Numbered from the stretch's first letter, positions 1 through 6,050 are shown. The stretch is DNA of 9,514 nucleotides from Bdellovibrionales bacterium (GCA_005791855.1 SXUH01000370.1:1-9514), one strand, 5' to 3'. A program made the numbers and translations. Notes: a model not told the origin generated them from the letters alone.

Positions 1-525
1 GCCGGAGAACATCCCGCCGCGGTTTCTGTCGGAGTCGTCGTTCCGGTCGTAGTCCCAGGAGCGGTTCTGGCCGCTGGACATGCCCTGGTACCCGGTTCGG
101 TTCATGTCGCCCGTGTAGTCGTTGGATCCGAACCGGTCGCCGAAGGAGCCGAAGTTCTGGCTGCGCTGGCTGCTGCGGTAGTCGTCGCGGTTCCCTCTCG
201 AGCTGCGGTCCCAGTTCTGGTTTCGATCCCAGTTCTGGTTCCGGTCCCAGTTCGAGCTCCGGTCCCGGTTCGAGCCCCGGTCCCAGTTCCGCGAACCCAT
301 GCCGCTGTAGTCGGCGCGCTCGTCGAAGGATCCCACGGAGAAGTGCTCCTGCGTGTCGCCCCCGAGCGTGAAGTTCTCATTCTGGTAGGAGCCGTCGTCG
401 AAGGATCTCCTCATGCTGCTGCGGTCGTAGTCGTTCCGACCGAAGCCTCGGTCGTAGGACCGGTCATCGTCTCGGCCGAAGCGGTTGCCACGGTACATGT
501 TTCTATCTTCATCGAATCTTGGCAT
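1..525 (-). CDS. Low-complexity, probably disordered hydrophilic protein (partial, runs off left edge)
   Basis: The minus frame is open from the ATG at 525 to the left edge, giving 175 visible residues without a stop. An AGGAG lies 7 nt upstream of this ATG; an overlapping ATG 4 nt earlier hits a stop within seven codons. The protein is extremely rich in Arg, Asp, Asn, Ser, Gly and Tyr. It has no signal peptide, no hydrophobic segment and no cysteine in the visible part. Residues 80-109 form five hexads of the type N-W-D-R-x-x (NWDRGS, NRDRSS, NWDRNQ, NWDRNQ, NWDRSS). The rest carries looser DYDR, RGFGR and SFGDRFGS patches. This composition points to an intrinsically disordered cytoplasmic protein. 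It recalls bacterial Arg/Asp/Tyr-rich proteins that end in SWFGD-like motifs, but the C-terminus is outside the window, so that is only a guess. Function unknown. The reading frame is strongly supported; the product name is not. Confidence 0.8.
   Translation of the reverse strand, partial: MPRFDEDRNMYRGNRFGRDDDRSYDRGFGRNDYDRSSMRRSFDDGSYQNENFTLGGDTQEHFSVGSFDERADYSGMGSRNWDRGSNRDRSSNWDRNQNWDRNQNWDRSSRGNRDDYRSSQRSQNFGSFGDRFGSNDYTGDMNRTGYQGMSSGQNRSWDYDRNDDSDRNRGGMFSG
207..293 (-). repeat. 18-bp tandem repeat encoding NWDRxx hexads
   Basis: About 4.8 head-to-tail copies of an 18-bp unit, read on the plus strand as GGTCCCAGTTCNNGNTCC, start at 207, 225, 243, 261 and 279. The repeat is in frame with the minus-strand gene and encodes its N-W-D-R-x-x hexads. 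The two left copies are closest to each other, which suggests recent slippage duplication inside the gene. Confidence 0.75.
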
Positions 526-590
526 ACATACTCTCCTGTTAATTTAGGCTCGCGCCTGTGTAGGCTAATGATAGGAGGAGGAGAGCATCC

Positions 591-617
591 AGGAAATATT
601 CACGCAGGAAATTCACG
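591..617. repeat. Short direct repeat AGGAAA(TA)TTCACG upstream of the disordered-protein gene
   Basis: AGGAAATATTCACG (591-604) is followed 15 nt later by AGGAAATTCACG (606-617). The repeat lies 66-92 nt upstream of the minus-strand start at 525, inside a 183-nt intergenic region. The spacing is one to one and a half helical turns, so it could be a tandem operator. A small inverted repeat, AGAC-TTAT-GTCT (619-630), lies next to it. No regulator is assigned; this is pattern recognition only. Confidence 0.35.
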
Positions 618-668
618 TAGACTTATGTCTTGTGAAGCGAAGATAAAAAGTTGGGTATTCGGGACTTC

Positions 669-698
669 TCCAACACACACGGGAGCGTGTGTGTTGGA
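669..698 (-). terminator. Hairpin after the six-cysteine exported protein gene
   Basis: A perfect 12-bp inverted repeat, TCCAACACACAC paired with GTGTGTGTTGGA, encloses the 6-nt loop GGGAGC. It begins 10 nt past the minus-strand stop at 709. The next nucleotides on the minus strand are not a classical U-run; a CTTTTTAT tract follows only about 20 nt later. It is probably a transcription terminator or an mRNA 3'-end stabiliser. It also separates this gene from the minus-strand gene at 525. Confidence 0.6.
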
Positions 699-708
699 TG
701 CGCCGAAC

Positions 709-987
709 TCATCGACAGGCGGCGATGACTCGACACGGGTTCGAGAGGATGGTGCAGGTCACGCTGTTCCCGACGCAGGAATCGGTGACGGTGACCGAGC
801 CCACGTAGACGCCGTTGATGTACCGGTCGCAGGTCCCGCTGCACTGGAAGAGCTGCTGGCCATCTTCGGTACTCAGCAGCTCCGATTGGACCGAGTTCTG
901 GTAGGTGATCAGGGTCTTGAGGGGCTCGACGGCGAAGGCCGAAGCAGTTACGAGGGTCAGGGCGATGGCAAGAACGATGGCTTTCAT
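709..987 (-). CDS. Small exported six-cysteine protein, 92 aa
   Basis: The chosen start is the ATG at 987, preceded by AGGAG (minus strand CCCAGGAGAAAGAA) at good spacing. The frame continues upstream but without a ribosome site. Residues 1-19 form a textbook Sec signal peptide: a lysine at position 2, a hydrophobic core at 3-15, and ASAFA just before Val20. The mature protein is about 73 residues with six cysteines (49, 53, 71, 78, 85, 91), all in the C-terminal half. An even number of cysteines suggests up to three disulfides formed outside the cytoplasm. The region 55-80 is rich in Val/Thr/Gly and probably beta-structured. I recognise no family. A hairpin follows 10 nt after the stop and a terminator for the bicistron precedes it, so it is probably a single-gene unit. 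Candidates include a secreted or periplasmic structural protein or inhibitor; none can be favoured from sequence. Confidence 0.75.
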   Translation of the reverse strand: MKAIVLAIALTLVTASAFAVEPLKTLITYQNSVQSELLSTEDGQQLFQCSGTCDRYINGVYVGSVTVTDSCVGNSVTCTILSNPCRVIAACR

Positions 988-1065
988 TTCTTTCTCCTGG
1001 GCTAAAGTTGTACGGTGGCCGCACTGTAGTGGATGCCCTGAGGAAAGTAAGCCGTGGAGCAAGAA

Positions 1066-1089
1066 AGTGCGCCAGGAGCCTGGCGCACT
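1066..1089 (-). terminator. Palindromic intrinsic terminator of the regulator 1 bicistron
   Basis: AGTGCGCCAGG (1066-1076) and CCTGGCGCACT (1079-1089) are perfect 11-bp inverted arms separated by AG. As RNA the likely fold is an 8-9 bp GC-rich stem with a 4-6 nt loop. It starts 9 nt after the minus-strand stop at 1098 and is followed on that strand by TTTCTT, which fits an intrinsic terminator. The same AGTGCGCCAGGAG core and its complement recur at 2898-2919, at the other end of the bicistron, where a terminator role is not expected. Confidence 0.65.
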
Positions 1090-1097
1090 CCTCCGGA

Positions 1098-2054
1098 CTA
1101 GAGGTCCTGGACGTTGTTCTCGTAGCACTTGATCTTGAAGAGATCCTGGAACCGGGTGTTGAACTCGAGGAGCGTCGGCTGGTGGGGCATGAGCTCGATC
1201 TTCGGCATGTTGAAGGTCAGGCTCGCGTTGTTCTTCGACTTCGTCCGGACGTGGACGATGACGGTCTGTTCGTTCAGGTGGAAGGGATCGTACATGACGT
1301 CCCAGTCATGGACCTTGAGGATGTCGTCCTTCTTAATCCGCTTCGAGCTCGTGCTCTTGTCATCTCGGATGAGGATGTAGGCCTTCCGCTCGATCCACTG
1401 CTTGAACGGCTCCCCCCTCGGGATGATGACCTCGCTCAGGACTTCGACGAAGCACTGGGCGGAGTAGACGGCAGCCTTGAGCTCCGTCTTCTCGCTCAGG
1501 ATGTTCCCCTTGGTGGACGAGAGCTTCAGGGTGAGGTTCGAGGTCACCTGGAAGTACTCGGTGAGCTGGTTCGAGAGTTCGTAGTCCGACGCGGCACCGT
1601 CGTTCCTCTCCGCGAGGACCAGGCCCGCGTACTCGTGGTGGATGAGCCGGTACTGGGCGGCGTTGGGGGTCGCCCTGAAGCGGTTGATGTTACAGACCAT
1701 GCTCGGCTTCTTCTTCCGCGAGATGAACCCGCGGCAGGTCTTCGGAACCCCTTCGACGGAGACCCGGAGCTCCGGATCGCTCGAGTTGTCGTTTTCCACG
1801 AAGGCGACGAGAACGGCCTTGGGTGCGAGGATCCTCGTCATCTTCTCTTCGTAGATCGCCGGCGTCAGGTCCGCCGGGTACTTCAGCTCCAGGTGGCCAC
1901 CGGACTTGATCCAGTTCAGGAGGTCTTCTCTGATCTCGTTGACCTTCGCCTCTTCGGCGTCGCCGCCGCCGCCCTCCTTGCTCTCGGCGGAGACCGACAA
2001 AGAGCTCAGGATGGCCAGGAGTAAGAGGAGGAGTTTCAGTGCAGGAGCGTTCAT
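1098..2054 (-). CDS. Exported protein with HHEYAGL motif, 318 aa, coupled to regulator 1
   Basis: The start is the ATG at 2054, which overlaps the regulator stop as ATGA; AAAAAGG lies 6 nt upstream inside the regulator gene. Residues 1-23 are a Sec signal peptide with a long Leu-rich core, and the mature N-terminus carries GGGGD. Residues 36-170 form the recognisable part: an N-terminal VNEIREDLLNWI stretch, GVPKTCRGFIS (102-112), MVCNINRF (119-126) and the signature IHHEYAGL (138-145) followed by ERNDGAASDYELS. I recall closely similar proteins as a recurrent secreted family of Bdellovibrio-type genomes; this is from memory and unverified. Residues 205-318 look like a second, beta-rich domain and end in a cysteine-containing tail. 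H139, H140 and E141 could bind a metal, but no complete HExxH is present, so I do not call a protease. Mature cysteines are at 107, 121, 201 and 310. Function unknown; the regulator-plus-exported-protein layout implies joint expression. Confidence 0.85.
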   Translation of the reverse strand: MNAPALKLLLLLLAILSSLSVSAESKEGGGGDAEEAKVNEIREDLLNWIKSGGHLELKYPADLTPAIYEEKMTRILAPKAVLVAFVENDNSSDPELRVSVEGVPKTCRGFISRKKKPSMVCNINRFRATPNAAQYRLIHHEYAGLVLAERNDGAASDYELSNQLTEYFQVTSNLTLKLSSTKGNILSEKTELKAAVYSAQCFVEVLSEVIIPRGEPFKQWIERKAYILIRDDKSTSSKRIKKDDILKVHDWDVMYDPFHLNEQTVIVHVRTKSKNNASLTFNMPKIELMPHQPTLLEFNTRFQDLFKIKCYENNVQDL

Positions 2055-2836
2055 GGGGTGCCTTTTTCCGCTACGGGGGTAAGGGGGTAGAATGCGATTC
2101 CTAGGTTGTAGACTTCGGTGGGTCCGCCCAGGGCTTCGGACTCCTCTTCGATGAAGCTCGCGAGCGACCGGCGGAAGACCTTGATCTTCTGGATCACCTC
2201 CGAGAGGATCTCGGGCTTGATGGCGATGGTGATGGAGGTGTTGTCCCGCACGTCGATGGGGAGCTCTTCCAGGGCGCAGATCGCTCGCTCGAGGATCTGC
2301 TTCTGGAGCTTGCGCGATCCCGCGGAGGAGGTCCGCCCGGTGATGTTGGTCTTGGCCGTGTCGCCGACCTCGACCCAGCGGCCGTCGTCCAGGGTCTTGA
2401 TGAAGCCCGCTTCCTTGAGCCGATTGACGGCGCACAAGGTCTCCGTAGAAGAAATCTTGAGCTTCTGGCCGATCCACCGGACGTCTTGCTTGAAGCCCTT
2501 GGTGCGCATGAGCTCGAGGATGGCGTAGTGGTGCCAGTCGGAGATCACCGAGAAGGCCGAGAGCTCGATGGGCGTGTGGTCGAGCTCGCCCTCGACGAGG
2601 CGTTGGATCTCCTCCACGCTCATGCCGAGGCCCGTCCCGAGCCGGAGGCACATCTCCGAGGTGATGGACCGCTTCCCACTGAGCATCGCCGAGAGGGCGG
2701 AAGAGGAGATCTTCAGGAGGTTGGCGAAGGCCCGGATGGAGTAGTTCGGGTTGACCTTCCTCCGGGCGTTGAAGTGCTTCTCCAGGACGCGCCGGAAGGC
2801 TTGGTTCGAGGGCTTCTTTTGGGTCGCGGTTTTCAT
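2051..2836 (-). CDS. TIGR02147/DUF4423-type HTH transcriptional regulator 1, 261 aa
   Basis: Residues 1-80 hold an N-terminal helix-turn-helix: SIRAFANLLKISSSALSAML at 33-52, then SGKRSIT. This is the conserved RxxA...LSxxLxGKR pattern of the family. Residues 95-160 form a second, winged-helix-like region (FSVISDWHHYAILELM, then a helix pair ending KEAGFIKTLDDGRW). Residues 170-255 are the family C-terminus, with RDNTSITIAI followed by a basic helix and EVYNLGIAFYPLT. Length and order match known TIGR02147 proteins, which are numerous in Bdellovibrio and Fibrobacter. The ATG at 2836 is chosen because its product (MKTATQKK) aligns from the first residue with regulator 2 (METATAKR). A GTG at 2845 with GAGG 8 nt upstream is a real alternative and would add three residues. 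The stop overlaps the next start (ATGA), so the pair is a bicistron. Regulatory targets are unknown; the divergent gene at 2995 and its own operon are natural candidates. Confidence 0.9.
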   Translation of the reverse strand: MKTATQKKPSNQAFRRVLEKHFNARRKVNPNYSIRAFANLLKISSSALSAMLSGKRSITSEMCLRLGTGLGMSVEEIQRLVEGELDHTPIELSAFSVISDWHHYAILELMRTKGFKQDVRWIGQKLKISSTETLCAVNRLKEAGFIKTLDDGRWVEVGDTAKTNITGRTSSAGSRKLQKQILERAICALEELPIDVRDNTSITIAIKPEILSEVIQKIKVFRRSLASFIEEESEALGGPTEVYNLGIAFYPLTPVAEKGTP

Positions 2837-2882
2837 AGGGAGCACAGTTCATACCTCATCCCGCGGGCCCGACGACGGCAGG

Positions 2883-2895
2883 TGTAACTTTTACA
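2883..2895. promoter_or_regulatory. Palindrome TGTAA-CTT-TTACA in the divergent gap before regulator 1
   Basis: TGTAA (2883-2887) and TTACA (2891-2895) are perfect 5-bp inverted half-sites around CTT. They sit 47-59 nt upstream of the regulator 1 ATG and about 100 nt upstream of the plus-strand start at 2995. The same pentamers, in everted orientation and further apart, occur in front of regulator 2 (8390-8418). This is a possible operator, perhaps autoregulatory; the assignment is inference. Confidence 0.35.
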
Positions 2896-2899
2896 GGAG

Positions 2900-2919
2900 T
2901 GCGCCAGGAGGTTGGCGCA
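2900..2919. promoter_or_regulatory. Palindrome TGCGCCA-N6-TGGCGCA in the divergent gap
   Basis: Perfect 7-bp arms (2900-2906 and 2913-2919) flank GGAGGT, between the divergent starts at 2836 and 2995. The 13-mer AGTGCGCCAGGAG (2898-2910) is identical to 1066-1078 in the terminator at the far end of the bicistron. No gene ends here, so a terminator is unlikely. An operator for either divergent promoter is more plausible, since the site ends 17 nt upstream of a candidate -35 at 2936. Confidence 0.45.
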
Positions 2920-2935
2920 GTTTAAGCCCCGAACC

Positions 2936-2963
2936 TTGAGACGGGGGTAGGTTCTGGTATCTT
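2936..2963 (+). promoter_or_regulatory. Candidate sigma70-type promoter of the 180-aa exported protein gene
   Basis: TTGAGA (2936-2941), a 16-bp spacer, then TG-G-TATCTT (2955-2963), an extended -10 element. The expected transcription start near 2970 gives a leader of about 25 nt that contains the AAGGAG ribosome site at 2982-2987. This is consensus matching by eye only. Confidence 0.45.
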
Positions 2964-2994
2964 CCGCGCACATCTACAAACCAAGGAGACCTCC

Positions 2995-3537
2995 ATGAAA
3001 ACCGCATCCGCGCTCGCAGTCCTCTTCCTCTGCACCTCGACCTACGCCGGTCGGCTTAAGTGTAGCGCCACCAAGTACGGCTGGGACGCCAAGCCACCCA
3101 TGTACTTCGGCGTCGTCACGAGCACCGTCGAAGACGTGCCGACCAAGGTCCCGTCAAACTCCGCGCCCGGGACCCTCGAGGCGAGGCCCGTGTTCACGAT
3201 CGATGACTACGAAGTGAAGCTGGTCGTCCGGATCGGGACGAAGGACGACGATAGCCTCTGGTACCGGTACACCGTTTACAAGATCGAGGACGGCCTTCGC
3301 CGCGGGATTGGAAACGGCATGGAGGGATCCACGACGGCTACGGAAGCCGCCCGGAACATCGCCTGCGTGCTGGATGGCTCGACCACTTGCCTCTCCGGAA
3401 GCACCGGCAACGTCGACATGGATACCATCCTCGGCAACCTCGAGGAGGACCTCAGCCCGGCCGAAGGGTACGCCAGAGGCATCGTCCCGAAGGAGCTGCC
3501 GGCCTCCTTCGGCGTGTTCTGCAGCTGGTACAAGTAA
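2995..3537 (+). CDS. Exported protein of unknown function, 180 aa
   Basis: The ATG at 2995 is preceded by CCAAGGAG with 7 nt spacing. Residues 1-18 form a Sec signal peptide (lysine at 2, hydrophobic 4-12, ending STYA before Gly19). The mature protein has four cysteines (23, 124, 132, 176), which could give two disulfides. Residues 68-100 look like beta strands (DYEVKLVVRIG, then DSLWYRYTVYKIEDG), and residues 112-125 look helical. I recognise no family. It is divergent from regulator 1 and convergent with the 249-aa gene: its stop codon ends at 3537 and the opposite stop begins at 3538, leaving no terminator between them. An extended -10 promoter and two palindromes lie in the 158-nt upstream gap, so regulator 1 may control it; this is inferred only from position. 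Confidence 0.85.
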   Translation: MKTASALAVLFLCTSTYAGRLKCSATKYGWDAKPPMYFGVVTSTVEDVPTKVPSNSAPGTLEARPVFTIDDYEVKLVVRIGTKDDDSLWYRYTVYKIEDGLRRGIGNGMEGSTTATEAARNIACVLDGSTTCLSGSTGNVDMDTILGNLEEDLSPAEGYARGIVPKELPASFGVFCSWYK

Positions 3538-4287
3538 CTACTCGAGGCTCAGGTACATCGTCTCCACCCCGGCGCCGGTCTTGTTCTCGAGCTCGGCCCT
3601 CGGGGTGCCCTCGACGGTCCGGTCCTTCTCCTTGAGGTCACGGATGATCTTCCCGATCTCGATCCGCTCCCCGCGGCTCAGGGTCAGTTGGGTAGAGAGG
3701 TCCAGGAGCTTCTCGTCCTTGGGTGCTTCTTTCAGGATGACGATCGACCCGGGCGGAAGGTCCGTCGGTACTCTCTCCGGAAGGGTCCGCTTGAGGGTCA
3801 GCGTGATCTCGTAGCGATCCGGGGTGAGGTAGCGGCAGGCCCCCGTGATCAGATCCTGGCCACTCCGGAGCTCGAAGTCCCGGGTGGTCTGGATCTGGAA
3901 GTTCGTCTTCCCCTGCGCGTCCTTGCTCTGGCCCCAGACGGACACGCCGGAGCTCACCTCCGCGCCCTGTCCGGACGACGCGCTGGCTTCGATCTTTTCG
4001 ACCTTCAGCCTACAGGCTTCCCGCCGGGCGGTCGCACTGGAGAACTCGATCTTGAGGTCCGGGAACTGGGAGAGGAGGTAGCGCTGGACGAGCTCCCGCC
4101 GGTGCTCGGACATCTGGATGGTCAGGCAGGTCGAGTCCTCGGTGAGCACGTCGCTCGGGACCTGGATGCCCTTGAACCGGAGCCGGGCGGAGGTCCGCTG
4201 GCCCTCCGAGGAGAAGCAGTAGCGCTCGGACGCCTTCTCCTCCTCGGCGAGGGAGAGGAAGGGCAGGAAGAGGAGAAGGAGGTGCAT
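3538..4287 (-). CDS. Exported protein of unknown function, 249 aa, probably leaderless mRNA
   Basis: The start ATG at 4287 has no Shine-Dalgarno but has a perfect TATAAT on the minus strand ending 6 nt upstream. Transcription should therefore begin at or next to the A of ATG. Residues 1-14 form a short Leu/Phe-rich signal peptide with no basic residue except His2, ending SLA before Glu15. The mature part is about 235 residues with cysteines at 24, 54, 92 and 151. Residues 100-145 are Ser/Gly/Gln-rich and strand-like. Residues 158-168 and 180-187 (SIVILKEA) also look beta-structured, and the C-terminal 40 residues are charged and helical. I recognise no domain. Its 3' end abuts the plus-strand gene ending at 3537 with zero spacing. 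It faces the 99-aa gene across a 126-nt gap. Confidence 0.85.
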   Translation of the reverse strand: MHLLLLFLPFLSLAEEEKASERYCFSSEGQRTSARLRFKGIQVPSDVLTEDSTCLTIQMSEHRRELVQRYLLSQFPDLKIEFSSATARREACRLKVEKIEASASSGQGAEVSSGVSVWGQSKDAQGKTNFQIQTTRDFELRSGQDLITGACRYLTPDRYEITLTLKRTLPERVPTDLPPGSIVILKEAPKDEKLLDLSTQLTLSRGERIEIGKIIRDLKEKDRTVEGTPRAELENKTGAGVETMYLSLE

Positions 4288-4293
4288 GCCGAA

Positions 4294-4299
4294 ATTATA
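4294..4299 (-). promoter_or_regulatory. -10 box TATAAT placed for leaderless transcription of the 249-aa gene
   Basis: On the minus strand a perfect TATAAT occupies positions -12 to -7 relative to the ATG at 4287, separated from it by TTCGGC. That is the geometry of -10 elements in leaderless genes of other bacteria. No good -35 is seen. An inverted repeat CGGG-TTAG-CCCG (4307-4318) lies just upstream and could be an operator. Confidence 0.6.
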
Positions 4300-4413
4300 C
4301 TATCACCGGGTTAGCCCGCGAAGATAAAAGCGCTGCGGTGGCAGTAATCTTTTCAGGCCCTCTTGCTGACTCAGGCGTCTCACCATACTCTCACCAAAAA
4401 AACTGGAGCTCAC

Positions 4414-4713
4414 ATGAGATTCCTTATTTTTTCGATCATCCTCTGCGCGATCGCCGTCTCCCAGGTGACGACCTTCGACGTGGAAGAAGAGATCACCTCC
4501 ACCGCCCAGAACCTCATCCGATCCATCGAACAGAGCCACCGCGTGACCAAGGAGATCGTCTCGCTCGAGATCTCCAAGCAGGTCCGGAACATCGTGAAGG
4601 TCGCCTTCGTCTACGGGGAGAACAAGATCACCCCGGAGGTGAGCTGCGGGTTCAAGTACGACATGATCAAGGCGAAGGTGGTCTCCCACACCCTGAACTG
4701 CAAGGCCCTCTAG
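4414..4713 (+). CDS. Small exported protein of unknown function, 99 aa
   Basis: The start is the ATG at 4414, with GGAGCT a few nt upstream. An in-frame ATG-less extension to 4363 adds 17 residues but has no ribosome site and would bury the signal sequence. Residues 2-18 are hydrophobic (RFLIFSIILCAIAVSQV), either a signal peptide with an uncertain cleavage site or an N-terminal anchor. Residues 24-60 are predicted helical and charged (EEEITSTAQNLIRSIEQSH). The C-terminal 40 residues carry a strand-like KVAFVYGEN and two cysteines (78, 96) that could pair. I recognise no family. The last codon is TAG inside a CTAG (4710-4713) whose other strand supplies the TAG of the convergent aminotransferase gene. 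A weak TTGCTG/CATACT promoter with 15-bp spacing (4363-4389) is possible. Confidence 0.75.
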   Translation: MRFLIFSIILCAIAVSQVTTFDVEEEITSTAQNLIRSIEQSHRVTKEIVSLEISKQVRNIVKVAFVYGENKITPEVSCGFKYDMIKAKVVSHTLNCKAL

Positions 4714-5927
4714 CTGACCGCCAGGATCGCGAGGGCGAGCTCCCGCTCGAGCATCGAGTCGATCTCCTTGAGCGCTGCGACCGTGTTGAGCTTCACTCCG
4801 AAGGCTTCGTAGCCAGCTCCCAGGGCCTCCAGGGCCCGGCGGACGTTCTTCAACCGGCACTGCTCCCCCATCTGCCCGATGCGGATGATGTCCAGGCCGA
4901 AGGCGCCGGAGATCTCCACGTTGTGGGTCTTCAGGATGTGGCTCAGGAGCTCCTTGGTGTTGACCTTGTTCGGATTCCTGATGGCGACCACCGAGTTCAG
5001 CCGGTGCTCCTCCGGGGTGTGGAGCTCGAGGCCCATGGTCAGAAGACCCCGCTGGAGGATCTGCGCCGAGCGCAGGTGCCGCTCGAACCGGTGCTCGAGG
5101 GTCTCTTCGCAGATGAGCCGGAGGGCTTCGTGGAGGGCCAGGAGTCCCGGAACCGGCGCGGTGTAGTGGTACTCTCCCCGGCCCCAGAAGCCCTGCGAGC
5201 GGCGGGGATCAAGGCACCAGTGGGGCATGGGCTTCTCGCGCCTCAGGACGACCTCGAAGGCGGCTTCGGAGAAGGCGATCATCGAGATCCCGGGGATCGC
5301 GGAGAGGCCCTTCTGGCCACCGACCACGGCGACGTCGATCCCCCACTCGTCCACCGGCAGGGCCATGGTGGAGAGGGTGCAGACGGCGTCCACGATGGTG
5401 AGGACGCCGAAGGTCTTGGCCAGCTTGACGATGCCCTCGAGCTCGACGTTCTTCACCCCGCAGGAGGTCTCCCCCTGGACCAGGGTCAGGACGTCGTACG
5501 TCTGCGCCTCGAGGGCCCGGCGCACCTCTTCGACCCGGAAGGGGCCCGGCTCCTCCGGGAAGATCTCCGTCACCTCCGCACCGACGCCGCGGGCGAGGTC
5601 GCCGAAGCGGGCGCTGAAGGTTCCCAGGTTCAGGACGAGGACCCGGCGCCCGGGCCACAGCAGAGAGGTCACGGCCATCTCCATGGCCCCGGACGACGGG
5701 CCGGCGATCCCGAAGATCTTCTGGCTCGAGGTCTGGAAGACGTACTGGCCCATGCTCTGGATGCTCGCGATCACCCGGCGCATGGACTCGCCGAGGTGGC
5801 TGATGAGCTGGGAGTTCGCGGCCGCGACTTCCTTCGGGATCGGGACCGGGCCCGCCCCCATGAGGAGGGTCGGCGTACTAGGGATGACTTCAGTCAGAGA
5901 CAGGCAGAGAGGTGGATTAATTTTCAT
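4710..5927 (-). CDS. Class V PLP-dependent aminotransferase (alanine/serine-glyoxylate aminotransferase type), 405 aa
   Basis: The fold-type I aminotransferase signatures appear in order. LLMGAGPVPIP (21-31) matches the family's N-terminal (L)xGPGPxxxP. GPSSGAMEMA (76-85) is the phosphate/PLP-binding turn. VDAVCTLSTMALPVDEWGIDV (179-199) holds Asp180, expected to contact the pyridine nitrogen. GGQKGL (203-208) holds Lys206, expected to form the Schiff base. YHYTAP (253-258) and IIRIGQMG (347-354), with Arg349 as the likely substrate-carboxylate binder, complete the set. The family transfers amino groups from serine or alanine to glyoxylate and includes related isomer-specific enzymes; the exact substrate cannot be read from sequence. 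Length is normal, with about 20 extra N-terminal residues. The start ATG at 5927 lacks a Shine-Dalgarno, but a TATACT ends 9 nt upstream, so the mRNA may be nearly leaderless. The frame is open far upstream, without family similarity. Its stop shares CTAG with the convergent 99-aa gene. It is cytoplasmic and the only metabolic enzyme here. Confidence 0.92.
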   Translation of the reverse strand: MKINPPLCLSLTEVIPSTPTLLMGAGPVPIPKEVAAANSQLISHLGESMRRVIASIQSMGQYVFQTSSQKIFGIAGPSSGAMEMAVTSLLWPGRRVLVLNLGTFSARFGDLARGVGAEVTEIFPEEPGPFRVEEVRRALEAQTYDVLTLVQGETSCGVKNVELEGIVKLAKTFGVLTIVDAVCTLSTMALPVDEWGIDVAVVGGQKGLSAIPGISMIAFSEAAFEVVLRREKPMPHWCLDPRRSQGFWGRGEYHYTAPVPGLLALHEALRLICEETLEHRFERHLRSAQILQRGLLTMGLELHTPEEHRLNSVVAIRNPNKVNTKELLSHILKTHNVEISGAFGLDIIRIGQMGEQCRLKNVRRALEALGAGYEAFGVKLNTVAALKEIDSMLERELALAILAVS

Positions 5928-5936
5928 ATGTATTCC

Positions 5937-5942
5937 AGTATA
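5937..5942 (-). promoter_or_regulatory. -10 box TATACT of the aminotransferase gene
   Basis: TATACT on the minus strand lies 9 nt before the ATG at 5927, in an AT-rich patch (5930-5965) that contrasts with the GC-rich surroundings. No -35 consensus and no Shine-Dalgarno are visible, so the expected transcript has a leader of 0-3 nt. Confidence 0.5.
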
Positions 5943-6033
5943 AGAGGTTTTGGAAAAATTTGGAGAGAATGTGGGAGGAAAAATCCCGAGCTGAACCTTC
6001 AAGAACTCTAAGCGCCGGGAACTCCTCCGGGAC

Positions 6034-6050
6034 GGTACAGCGCCTGTACC
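6034..6050. promoter_or_regulatory. Palindrome GGTACA-N5-TGTACC, candidate operator or hairpin
   Basis: GGTACA (6034-6039) and TGTACC (6045-6050) are perfect inverted arms around GCGCC. Because the spacer ends are complementary, an RNA stem of 7 bp (GGTACAG/CTGTACC, loop CGC) is possible, and AGATTTTTT follows on the plus strand. The site lies in the 204-nt divergent gap between the aminotransferase and the 116-aa gene. The same arms and spacer length recur at 8474-8494. It is either a shared operator or a terminator-like attenuator. Confidence 0.5.

Noticed and set aside
1630..1640. Zinc metallopeptidase call from HHEYAGL in the 318-aa protein
   Set aside because: There is no HExxH or HExxE with a recognisable third ligand, and similar HE segments recur in related exported proteins without known activity.
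1008..2024. A 338-codon plus-strand open frame opposite the 318-aa exported protein
   Set aside because: It has the repetitive Val/Leu/Arg/Asp composition typical of antisense frames in GC-rich DNA, no ribosome site, and lies opposite a gene with a signal peptide and family motifs.
2055..2852. Upstream in-frame extension of the 318-aa protein to 584 codons
   Set aside because: This part lies in another frame of the regulator 1 gene, has Pro/Arg/His-rich shadow composition, and would place a signal peptide in the middle of the protein.
4338..6011. A 557-codon plus-strand open frame antisense to the aminotransferase
   Set aside because: It is a high-GC shadow: its translation is low-complexity Gly/Asp/Arg/His-rich and resembles no protein, whereas the opposite strand encodes a complete class V aminotransferase with all catalytic motifs.
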